Source: Lateolabrax maculatus (taxonomy: Eukaryota; Chordata; Actinopteri; Acropomatiformes; Lateolabracidae). From it: 64,000 nt of DNA. The position numbers and the translations under genes are program-made. The number at the start of each line of letters is the position of its first letter. Position 1 is the first letter of the stretch. Of this stretch, positions 34,799 through 45,645 are shown piece after piece. The notes beneath the pieces are model-generated. The model did not search any database and was not told where the DNA came from. It worked only from the letters and a program-made list of their open reading frames with translations. The stretch is from positions 13,740,001-13,804,000 of the forward strand of contig CM062205.1 in assembly GCA_031216445.1 (NCBI GenBank), in the 5' to 3' direction.

Positions 34799-36136
34799 GT
34801 GGCACAGTGTCGGGTGCATTTTTTAAGAGGAGGAATATGATAATGAACCTGGCTTGATAGAGTAATTAACTGGGCTAAATGGAAATCCCACGAGGTTCAG
34901 TGATAGTTAGCAGATGTTCTCTGAAATACATTAAAGACCAAACGTCTTGTGAAGGGGGAGAAAGGGAGAGAGTGAATGAGGGAGAATATTGCCACTGTAG
35001 ATAAAGTTTGGGGTTTTTCAAATAAGGAGAGGAATTTGAGGTCTGGACTTCTGTGGAGTGTGTCTTTTATTTGGAAACAATGTCTCTGTGGGGGGGGATG
35101 GGGGTGAGGGATCAGCTGATCGGAGTCATGTGGCTTACAGGAGTAATAGTCATCAAAGAGAACAACCTCAAGCAAGCTTTGTTTTAAATTGAGAGCTTTT
35201 ACGACCAGGACAAATATCTGGCGAAGCGGTTCGTTAAATTTGCTTTTGATTATGTCAGTGAAGCAGCATGTTTAGAGTTAGGAACAAGCCAATAAATGTG
35301 ACCCAATAAATCTGGCACTGGAAATGTTGCTGATTTAACAAAGTCTGCAACATACCCCTATGTTTCTCTAATAGAGTAACGGTTTCCAGTGACACTAATA
35401 TAAAAGGTGGTGGAATCAGTAGGTCTCCCTTACTGCTTCCATCTTACCACTGACTCAAATCATTGTGGCCTTTTCTTGTCTTATAGAATGGCATGCTTGT
35501 TCTGTTTGCAAGATGTTGACAGGATGTTGATTAATAGCTAAGCAGAAGCTCTAATACAATAATAGAGACACAGAGCCATCATTTTATCACAGACTATGCC
35601 ACGCTGTTACTGCTGAGCACAGGAAATGAAATGCTGTTCGAAGACTGTTATTACCTTTTAGGTCAGTAGAAATTATTTTCTGAGTGATGTTAAGGCCTAA
35701 AATTAGCCTCAGAGGATAATGTACTTTCTGAAAGGACATTTCTCAATCAATATATACACATAACAACAGTTGGGATTAGTTTTAAAGGAGCAGAAACATG
35801 GAAGAGATTCATTTATACCTTCTCTTAGTCACATAGTGTTCACTTATTCAGTTAGAATAAATGGGTGTCTGGCCGTGGCTGACAGGCTCAGTCTATAGCC
35901 TGGTTGATGCCTTCTATACAGCAATATCGGCGGCACCACCAGAGGCGGTGAAGTCGCCCTCCACAGCTAGCTAGATTTCTAAGTCACACTGAGAAGAGCC
36001 ATCTGCTTCCCTGTCTGAACTTTAGAACAAAGACGCCAGGCTGTCAAAGTTTCCCTCAAACAGAAATGCACCCTGACTCAATCACAAGCAGACGCATACA
36101 GGCAGATCGCCATGAACGCATATACATACACAGTCA
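34799..36136. other. Noncoding interval, unique
   Basis: A GC-richer unique block at about 35870-36000 contains CACCACCAGAGGCGGTG (a weak CTCF-like match) and CTAGCTAG. No gene supported. Confidence 0.6.
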
Positions 36137-36146
36137 TACACACACA

Positions 36147-36203
<57 letters not shown>

Positions 36204-36227
36204 ACACGCACGCACACGCACGCACAC
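36137..36227. repeat. (CA)n microsatellite with CG variants, 91 bp
   Basis: CA array containing a TACA variant. It ends in a CGCACACGCACGCAC-type mixture, an alternating purine-pyrimidine tract with Z-DNA potential. Confidence 0.97.
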
Positions 36228-39200
36228 TCCACCCACATATGCACACTCGTTTTGGACTTGTGTCCTTCTGTTCTGGAGTCTAATGGACTTTCCCATTCTT
36301 AGTTCAATGCCTCATCTGAGCGAACGGATGTAATTTTGGATATTTCCTCTTTTTGCAAACTCAGAAATAGTTCCCTGGAAAAAACTAAATGAGGCATGTG
36401 GTTAAAAAAACATGTGCATGTGTTTGTGCTTGTGGAAATGAACACCTGTTAATATTGCGTTTATTGCAGAATTTCTTCCAGTCAGTCCATGTGGTCAGTA
36501 GGTGTAAAGCAGCTGCAGGAAGTGTAATAATGACTTCCTGTTTACTCCGCCTCCTCCCACCCACTCACCGGTTACAGCCGGCCATGTGGTCCTGCATGGA
36601 CCAACTCCATCACTAATGGACTGAAACTGGACACAAACACATGGCAGCGTTAACACCAAAATACACACCTACAAGACATACTCCATCAAGTTTTACCCAA
36701 AACCTGATTTGTCTTGCCCTCACTCATATAAGCTGATATGATCCTCATTTCCCAATGAGTGACACTCCAGTACTTGTGGACAACACCCCAGATACTTGTG
36801 GGTGAGCTTGAACTTCCAGTGACCTCACACCTTAATGTATTGATCAATCAGAGTTCCATTAACGCCGCCCCTGCTTCCTTCTAATCTAATCTTTGTTTCT
36901 CTTTCCGACTCCCGTAGGCACATCCACACTATCACACACGAGCAAAGAGCAACAAAATCTGGAAAACCTTTTAGCGAGCTTTATTTTGACATACATAATG
37001 TGTTCCAGAGGAGTACACTTGAATCCTCTGCCAAGCTAATCTGTTTACATTAAGTGTGAAGAATGCCTGAGCATGAACCCTCCTGCCCTAACACAAGAGG
37101 AAAGCTGATATCAAGCTATAACACTTGGCCTGTTGCTGTTTTTCACACAGTGTAGCAGAGTGAATTATGAGCTAGGACGGTAAACTGTCCATAACTTGAC
37201 ATGAAGAAATATTACCGACACTTTGACATTTTGCTATCTTTAACACCTAAGATGAAAACCAGAAGGCTGTGAGTTACAGTTGTGGTCATATCTATTATAA
37301 ACAGTGCAATGTAAGCGTCACTGCCAATAAACCATAATAGTGCTGCGTGCAGATGTGCAACACTGCACTAGCAGGCTGCCATGCAGCCTTCCTCTGTACT
37401 GATGTGGAAGTTGATATATTGTACTTCTCTCTTTGACGGTGGTTCCTATTGGCTAGTACTCTCTGATAACTTGGGGCACAACACAGAGGGAAGTTCTAAA
37501 TCATACAACTAGATCTGGTGTTTTTTTATGACCTGACAAAGATCCAATTAAGATTGAAATGCTGTCAGTGGAGATGCTGTATCTGCATTGTTGCAGTGCT
37601 GGGACAACTTCTTTGCATTAAGCTATCTGAGCTTGTCGTGAACATAAAAAATCTTAGTTGACACAGAGTTTCTTTGGTGCCTGTAACAGAGTCCAGCTTG
37701 TAAACATAATGTTAGAGGTTAGCGAGGAGTTAAAAGTTAGATCTCTTTGGAGCCAGAGGTGTTAAAACCACTAACAACCGCTGCAGCCTCATAGGAAGGA
37801 GGTTTTCTCGTGGCCTTCACATAAGGGTGTAAATATGTTAACATGTTAAGAAGACTGAAAGATGGAAAACCACCAAATAATACTTGCATATAAAGATTTG
37901 TGGTCATTTGCAAAATTCATAGAAATAGTTTACGTAGACAATGTATCTTTTGATGGGTGTATGTTTTCTATTCATTACACATGTTGACACATCTAAATTC
38001 ATAAAGTGTCTTCAACATGGCATACAATGCTTACAGCTATAATAGATTTGTCAGTGTCTGACCACCCTGTGCTGCCATGGTAACCTCTTTAATAGTCCAC
38101 AGAGTATGGACGTGACATCTGCCATGGTGTGCTTGGCTTGTTTTGATTATTGAAAGCCCAGGCAAAGGCACATTGATTAAAACAGAAAATGTTGCTCTCA
38201 CAAGTAAATGGCTGCAGCTCCCAGTTCCTCCAAATATGTGGGACTGGATTTGTTTTTAGTATGAAGCATGAAGGTTAAGAATCCCTGCTGCCAATCTCTC
38301 ATGATTTGATGTTTTTGTGTAGTACAGTTTCACCATTTTACACCAGTGTGTAACTGCTTGGCAGAAAGTGGTTGAACCATTAGTTGAGGTCTTAGAGATA
38401 TGCAGAATCAAAAGCTTTTCAGTGTTTCCCAACACATCCCAAATTAATGTGAGGTTGGTTTTGTTTTATACACTAAATCTCCACCCAAGTTTGTATCCCT
38501 CCCACAGAGCACAAGGGTCAGCTCAGTCAAACGCTTCAGTTAATCTGTGCTGACATTCCCAGGAAGACTAAATCACTCCATGCTGGTTAACCATTACCAT
38601 ACTCAATTAATCATTCTCCGAGTCTATATGAGAATTTCACGATGCCCATCTCCTTCTCCTCTCCTCCTCCTTCCCCTTTTCCTCATGCCACTGGTCTTAC
38701 TTCATCACATCCTTGTTGACGCTCGCTGGCCGCATGGCGACAAAGTCTGCCTTTCATGTGCTCCCCAGCCGGCTTGGAAACACCAGTGTTGCAAGCGCCC
38801 CAAAGCGCCATCTGCCACCGCCCTTCCGAGCAGATGATAAAGTTAGCATCTCCGCTTTGCATCCTCCCCCTGGATACGGCGACAAACAGACACAAATGTA
38901 GACACACCTACACAAACACATACAGCACACAGTATGTTCCCAGGTATTAACATATCCGTGTGGGTGCCGAGAGAGGAAGTGACCACCTGACAGCTCTCCA
39001 ACTCCTGCTCTCCCCAACGGTGAACACAGAAAATGTGGAGTAAAATGTGAGAAAGAGGGGATGTGAGGACAGCAAGAGGGGGAAGCACGGGGGAGGAAAA
39101 TGGCTAATGGCAACTGAGGTTGAAAGTGTGACGAATGACTTAAGGAGAAAAAAAAAAAGAAAAAAATTGGTACAGGTGGGAATTTGTTTTACGAGAATGT

Positions 39201-40265
39201 AACCATTTGATCAATGTATCCTTAAAAAATGAATCAAACAATCATTTTACAAAATAAATTGTTGAAAAGTTCCTTAAGTAAGAGATTTACTCAACTCCAT
39301 TAGACCTTTTATTAGCTGTTATTGGTAGTATATTGGTCCATCGGTTTTATTGTTACGCACCAATACACCACAGCAAATTCCTTGTATGTGAAAACTTACT
39401 TGACAATAAACCCTGATTCTGATTTACATAATACATTACATATACAGGACAATATTTGGTATAAATCGAAGTTAACATTTCTTTTCCCAAAATTAGATTA
39501 ATATCAATTGATCAGACAGTGTCATATCCAAAGTAGATGGAAGAAATTTGTCAGAAAAGGCTTGGGAGGGATGAGTATCCAGGTGACTATCCACTCTGCA
39601 ATGGTAACTTCTTTTTTTTATTGCAGTTTTGCATAAACTTTCCTTGATTTCAGGAGCAATTAGAGCTTGAAAGAAACTAAATGAAACTGACATTGGTTCA
39701 CTGAACACATCTTTTCCACTGCGCCTCTTCAGCTTGTTTTCTCTATCAAGATAGTGTGACGTTTTAATTCTGTCGCTGCCTGATTTTAATGTAGGGACAT
39801 TTCTTTCTGCTCAATCTTACTCGCTTCCAGATGGAAATGATAAAGTGGAGTTAAAATTCAGTGCTAACATCACACAAAGAAACCGGTGGGTCTGTTTTCA
39901 GAGCCAAAGGATCAGATTTGGTTGAGTAAGTGATTAAAGTCCTCGCCCGTCAGTCAACAGATTTTGTTGAAATTGGCAGCTTTATCAGAGTACATCTTGC
40001 ATAGATTAATGTAATCAGATTGTACTTTAAATGCATTTCACTGCCACGATAACCCCAAGCAAATCTATAATGACGGCTTTAGCTGCAAACTAAAACAAGC
40101 CAAAGTGTCTAATGGAGTCATCAGCCCACTCAGATTATCATCATCTGTTAGGGCCGGCTACCTATGTGTTCCAATGCTCCTGCACACACACACCCACACA
40201 AACACACACACATGCATATCCCTCAGATTCCCAACTACAAGGAGCAAAGAAGCGTCAGGAGATGT
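36228..40265. other. Noncoding interval, long unique stretch
   Basis: Only sparse simple repeats. An acceptor-like tract ends at about 36918 (CTTTCCGACTCCCGTAG) without a recognisable exon. A CpG-richer unique block lies at about 38710-38880. The LINE-like tail (39345-39424) is listed separately. No gene supported. Confidence 0.6.
39345..39424 (+). mobile_element. LINE-like 3' tail fragment (L2/Rex type)
   Basis: The sequence AGCAAATTCCTTGTATGTG, then CTTACTTGACAATAAA and CCTGATTCTGATT, matches the 3' end I know from teleost LINE families, which finish in TTGACAATAAA-GCTGATTCTGATTC. Only the tail is present, as expected for a heavily 5'-truncated insertion. No reverse transcriptase remains. 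The family assignment is approximate. Confidence 0.6.
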
Positions 40266-40315
40266 TTAATTAAGACAACAGATCAATTAACAGCTCAATT
40301 AGCCTGGCTAATTAG
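40266..40315. promoter_or_regulatory. Cluster of four TAAT homeodomain sites in 50 bp
   Basis: TTAATTAA (40266-40273), TCAATTAA (40283-40290), TCAATTAG (40295-40302) and CTAATTAG (40308-40315) lie at start spacings of 17, 12 and 13 bp. TAATTA-type cores are the standard recognition sequence of many homeodomain proteins. The flanks are unique. An enhancer role is inferred. Confidence 0.4.
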
Positions 40316-40376
40316 GGGCTCAGTTGGAACAAAAGCTTGCTCTCCTCTGCTCTCTCTTCCTCTTGGTGTCTCTCTG

Positions 40377-40382
<6 letters not shown>

Positions 40383-40411
<29 letters not shown>
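40383..40411. repeat. (CT)n microsatellite
   Basis: About 14 CT units, preceded by TCTCTCTGTCTCG. Confidence 0.95.
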
Positions 40412-40415
<4 letters not shown>

Positions 40416-41551
40416 CGCACACGTACACATGCACACTCATACACTCACACCATCTCGCTTGGTTTGAGCACAGGACATGGTTGTCGCGAAACCTCGCTAT
40501 AGAGCCCATAATCCTACTTAATCGTCAGTCCAGATTTTGGCTGAAAATTGCCTGGAAGGGAGGATAGCAGCAGGAATTCTCTCTCCCTCTCAGTTTTATC
40601 TGTGAATCCAGGACGCTGGGGATCTCAGAGGACTAATTGAAGTTACAGCAGCCCGGAGGTGGGGGCGCATTTTAGTTAACCTGGCAGTGTGGCAGTGTGC
40701 ATTACATCATTCTAACATGTGTTTTGATTTGATTTGAATGTATGAATAAACTCACATGAACTCAGTTATTTCGGCCTGCACAGCTTCCTGACTACAGAAA
40801 ACATCTGTCTGTCTGTCTGTCTGTGTACAAAAGCCATGCTGCCAGGTGTACCTGGGCTTCTTGTGTGTATTGAGCCTTTTGGGGGTGGTGGCGGGTACAC
40901 TGCTGACGTTTGCATGCCTCTGAGTCTACATGTATTTGGCAGAAGCTCACGCTCTGGACCCCCCTGCCCATTCAATTAGGAAGACTGTGCTAGTTGGTAC
41001 ACAGCCCCATTTGTGTGTGTCTGTGCGAGAGAGAGAAAGAAGGTATGTTTCCATATTCCAACATTTTTTTTTGCAAATTTCCAAAAAGTCAGCAAAAGAA
41101 AGAATTTTTCCATTTACTAGTCTTATGGCTATAACAAGATTATATTTAAAAAGCACCAGTAATTAAGGGTGTAGATTTAGTTTTAACTTTGGTAGGGACA
41201 TTTTTGACATGTGAGTACATTTTTATTATTATTTTTTTAAATGAATTTGTTTCCATCACCCTTTAACACATTTTCATTAGCAATATTTAGATCTCAGCCA
41301 AACCTCAGTTTTGCGAAGTAAAGATGTCTTTGGCATTTCCCCTCAGATTCCAGTCAAAATATGCATAAAAACAGGTGGATTGAAACATACTTGGAGAGAT
41401 GGACAGAAGGGGTCTGTTTGTTTGTGCCTGTGGTGGGTAGTGTAACCTCTGGTGAGTGTGAGATAGATGTCCTCATCTGCCCTTCCCTTGCTGTCCCTGG
41501 GGTATTTGTCTGTGTGTTTGTGTGTGTGCACGAGCTAGCATGCATGCATAT
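40412..41551. other. Noncoding interval, unique, with (CTGT)n
   Basis: Contains (CTGT)5 at about 40803-40824 and AT-rich DNA at 41160-41260. No gene supported. Confidence 0.6.
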
Positions 41552-41561
41552 GCGTGTGTGT

Positions 41562-41604
<43 letters not shown>
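41552..41604. repeat. (TG)n microsatellite
   Basis: TG array with one GGG interruption at its left end, preceded by the alternating GCATGCATGCATATGCG. Confidence 0.97.
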
Positions 41605-41605
<1 letters not shown>

Positions 41606-41928
41606 CTGGGTGTGTCAAGCAGGGTTCAGATGCCCGGTCACCCCATATATCTCCAACGCAGCAGACAGGTCTGGGGTTCTGTTGCTGATGCACTGTCTTC
41701 TCTCATTACTGAGCAGGCCCAGGAGCCGGCCCAGGCCCGACACAGACACACACAGACACACATGGACACACACGCAGACACGGTCTTGCTGGGACAATTA
41801 AATGCGACTGGAAACACTGGAAGAATCTGCCTAAAGTGAAGGAGACGGCTGGAAAACAGCTTTGGATTGATGCATGTTGAATCACCTTCACAGTACAGCC
41901 AGATTCATGTAAACCCCACACACGGACA

Positions 41929-41962
41929 CACAACTACACAACTACACAACCACACAACCACA
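41929..41962. repeat. (CACAACTA)n minisatellite-like tract
   Basis: Three to four copies of an 8-bp CACAACTA/CACAACCA unit. Confidence 0.85.
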
Positions 41963-42040
41963 ATGGGACACACTGTGCAAGTCTTGTGACAGGATGACTG
42001 ACAGAAGGACAGGCTGGGGCCGCATGACTTCCTCTCTCTC

Positions 42041-42125
42041 TACACACATACACACACACACACTCTCTCTCACACACACATACACACACACACACACATA
42101 CACACACACACAGACACACACACAC
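42041..42125. repeat. (CA)n compound microsatellite, 85 bp
   Basis: CA runs broken by CATA, CTCTCTCT and CAGA variants. Confidence 0.97.
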
Positions 42126-42273
42126 TTCCCTATGTTCCAGTGTTAATAAATTGTGTCCCAGCAGCTGTGTGCTCTGACTGCAGCCTCCGTCCGCAGTGTG
42201 ATTTGATCTGACGTCCAGTAGCCACTGACTCGCCTCCTTCCTGTTTCTCTTCAACTTCCTGCCCAGTTACACA

Positions 42274-42305
42274 TCCCGTAGTTTGCAGTTTCCCGTAGTT
42301 TGCAG
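42274..42305. repeat. 15-bp perfect direct repeat, period 17
   Basis: TCCCGTAGTTTGCAG occurs twice, separated by TT. Confidence 0.95.
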
Positions 42306-42566
42306 ATATCAATAAAGAAACTTCATGGAGAGAATTAGGGAATTTCATACTGCATTGCTATTCTTTTGCTTCCTGACAACTGCCAGTATTCATGAAAGTG
42401 CTTGTTTCTCTCTGTAAATATGTTACACACGTGTGTGTCTGTGTGTGTTTGTGTATATCCTGACCTGAGTAGTCTTGCTGTTACTAGAAATAGGTCACTC
42501 ATCAGGCCCTCAGGCTACCATGTAACACTGCTTCATCACTATCTTACATGATTTGAGTTATATGTA

Positions 42567-42586
42567 TATACAGTATGTACTGTATA
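42567..42586. repeat. Perfect inverted repeat with 9-bp arms
   Basis: TATACAGTA at 42567-42575 and TACTGTATA at 42578-42586 with a TG spacer. It borders the CA tract at 42588. Confidence 0.9.
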
Positions 42587-45374
42587 GACACACACACCCA
42601 CATACACACACACACATATAAAAAACATATATGGAGATGAGAGACATTGAGCAGCCAGGGGAAAATTCCAGTAGTGGATAATTGGCCTTAAGCCATTCCT
42701 CTGGCCTGCTGCTCTCTGAATAATGCATGGTCTTTTTAATGAAGCCCCTTTTTGTTGTCTTTTTACTTCTCTAGGATGTAGGGTAAAATTAGCATACTCC
42801 TGTGTCTGCATCTTAATGAGGGTGGCTACTAAGGCTTAGTCGGGCTCAGAGCTTTACCCATTCTTACTGATCTTAGTGTAAAGGTAAGATAAGGATAGCC
42901 GTAACAAAAATTCAACCACCCTGCCAGTTGATGTAGACAATGTGGCATCATCCTTTCAAGTCCTTTCACAGTGATAAATAAAGGAATGGCAGTTACCCAC
43001 TGTTATGTCTTGTGATACGGGGTAGTCCAGCAGTCACCTCTCTGAAGTTTAGGGCCCCAGGAAGCTATGGTTACTAAAACTAAAATGTAGAACATTAATT
43101 TACTTGTAAGTGTTCTTTTATATACATTTATTTATAACATTAACTTTTTTCGCAGTCAGTCTCTGTAGCATACAGTATGTGAATGCCCCAAAGTACATGC
43201 ACGTGAACATTTTCACATGAGGCTTACAGTAAAACCCTCTCACTGCTGTCCAGATCTGAGAGTGCCGTCTTTTTTGCTCCAGACTGGAGCCTGGAGTCTG
43301 AAGTGTTTGAGTCCTTGAGTGGGGCAGGAGAGCATTCCTCAATCATTGGGGCATGTACAACAGTTCCCTAATCCTACTGTAGACCCCCTTTCATCTACAA
43401 GCTAATGCTTTGTGAAGCACTGAGCTGTGATCAGGCCCAGCGCTGGAGGAATGGTGGAGCTGAGCAGGTCAAAGGGTGCAAAGTAGGATGGACTGAGAGG
43501 ACAAAAAAAGGAGCAAGGCATTGTAAACTGGAAACAAGGCAACTTAAAAACTGCGCGGCTTGTCATATAGTTTTGACAGAAATTAAGATGGAAGTGTCTG
43601 TATCCTCTCTTGGTGATCTTACAATGCTTGATGGTTATGTGACATGTAGCGTAGGATGGAGATAGATGAAGACAACAGAGGCCTCACAGTGTGTGTGAAA
43701 ATTGATTTGTGAATCATGAAATGGTAATTTCTCAGGAGTCTTTGAGTGCAGTGGCTTCTTTAGGATGAAGATGACAAATTACATTCTCTACACAAGCAAT
43801 ATTTGGCTGCTGATTTGTTGCTGTTTACTGTAGACTTATAAGCAGCAGCTGAGTGATTTTACAACATCTGCCTTCATTTGTCCAGGCCATCAAGTCACCA
43901 GCCTTGCAAATGATACTTGCTTTCTGGCATTTCTTTATTGACTGATTTAGCATGAGTTGAGAGGAGTGGTAAGTTGAGAATATCACAGATGACAACAACA
44001 ATGCTGGCCTAACAAACCACACTTGGCTCCGATTCTGTTTTCTCCAAACAGAGTTGCCTGGATAATTAACCTGTACATTAACTTCCCAGCTGATAGGAAA
44101 CGGCATGTGGATATGAGCTCAGTGAGTCATGGAGATTGATCCTGAGTGCGATGGGATGGCAGAGGCAGGAAGCCTCACAGTTTGGCAGACGCTGCCATAC
44201 CTGTCAATTCTCACATTCTGTTCAGTCTACCAGGTTCAGAGAGAGTCTCATTTCCTAGTTTGGCTCAGGAAGGAGTTTGGCACAGGAACAGAATAAGAAG
44301 TGAAGTTACAAGATGCTTCCTCGCTGGGATTGTGTACCAGCAAACTTTCTGACAGCTTGAGCAACTGACTGGTTCTCTGTGATGGACTGAATTTACGGCT
44401 GGGTTGTTGTTCCAGCTGACAGTATGCACACTTACCATATCTATTGAAAAGTATTGTGCTACTTTGACAGTGTGACAAAATGACGGCAAGCTTGTCATAT
44501 AATATTAATTTTCGTTTTTAATCCTGTGACTCCTCATTAAGTATGAGGTTCCGTTTAGTTTTTCCCTCTTTGTTGGAAACCAGATTGCCTATCACTACTG
44601 GCTTGTACTGTGTGATTCACCGTTTGTTGTTGTGAAGTTGGTGATCACTTCTCACAGCTGATGGTGCACACCACTGCACATCTTTAACTGTTGGCACAAA
44701 CCCTTCCTCTGTGCTGGGTGAAAGCCTGCGGGACTCCAGGTCAACCCACCGCTGGGCACTGGGCACCTAGTAATGGGCTAGTGGCAGCAGGCACTGGGCA
44801 CTGGGCGGTGAGTTGGGACACAATAGTGGAGGGCAAGTCCAGGCCAAAATCAGGCCAAGTAGTTGCAATCAGTGGTGCATGAGGAGACCTGGCACAGGCT
44901 TTCAGCTGCCTCTCCTCTCCTCAACAGTGAACTGCAGTGATGAGCACTAGGACCAGCTACTATCTGCCCTGTCTCAATTAGCACTATTCTGTGTTCTCTT
45001 TACCCCAGAGAAGAGAGGCAGTGTCCTCTGTATTTTTTTCACTTTGTGCAGAAATATATTAGTGTGTTGTATTTGGGTCCTGTATTTCCAACAATTTCCA
45101 ATTTAAGTTTTTTGGAAAGGACTGCCTAATTTGGCATTGATTAGAGTGAAAACACAGAGACGGTACATGCAGCAGGTACTACATAGAACCAGGAGATGAT
45201 TTTGTAGTTATGCTGATTTGCAGAGTTTGTCAGTCATCTTTGAATTTCCGTGAAAGTGCTGCTAAAGCCATACATGGAAACCTTATTCTCTATATTTGTT
45301 AAATTGAATGCTTCTCTTTGATTTACAGTTGCACACAAAGACACAATTCAGACTCAATAAAATTACATAGAGCT

Positions 45375-45645
45375 ACAAAATTTTCTCAATTAATCAGTTC
45401 ATTGTTTTATCAATAAAATGTCAAAATAGTGAAAATTACCAATCACAGTTTTCCACAGCCCAAAGTATTCAGATTGCTTGTTTTTCCAACTAATTAAAAA
45501 ACCCAAGGTTATTCAATTTACAATGATATAAAACAAAGAAAAGGAGCAATTCCTCACATCTGAGAAGCTGGAAGTAGCAAATGTTTTCTTAGTTTGAAAA
45601 GTTACTCAAGCGATTAATTGATCATCAAAATCGTTGCCTCCTAAG
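45375..45645 (+). mobile_element. Old dispersed repeat, copy 2 (plus orientation)
   Basis: Shares with copy 1 (29536-29855, opposite strand) the series CAATTAATCAG, AAAATGTCAAAATAGTGA, ATCACAGTTTTCCACAGCCC and a terminal GATTAATTGATCATCAAAAT. The order is the same, which makes the relationship clear despite divergence. The middle part, with CATCTGAGAAGCTGGAA, is typical of this percomorph repeat. No coding capacity. Confidence 0.7.

Larger units (their letters stand above)
42126..45374. other. Noncoding interval, unique
   Basis: Includes a 15-bp direct duplication (42274-42288 and 42291-42305, TCCCGTAGTTTGCAG). An inverted repeat TATACAGTA-TG-TACTGTATA lies at 42567-42586, beside a short CA tract (42588-42620). 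A GGCACTGGGCACTGGGC-type repeat occurs near 44757-44810. No gene supported. Confidence 0.6.
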
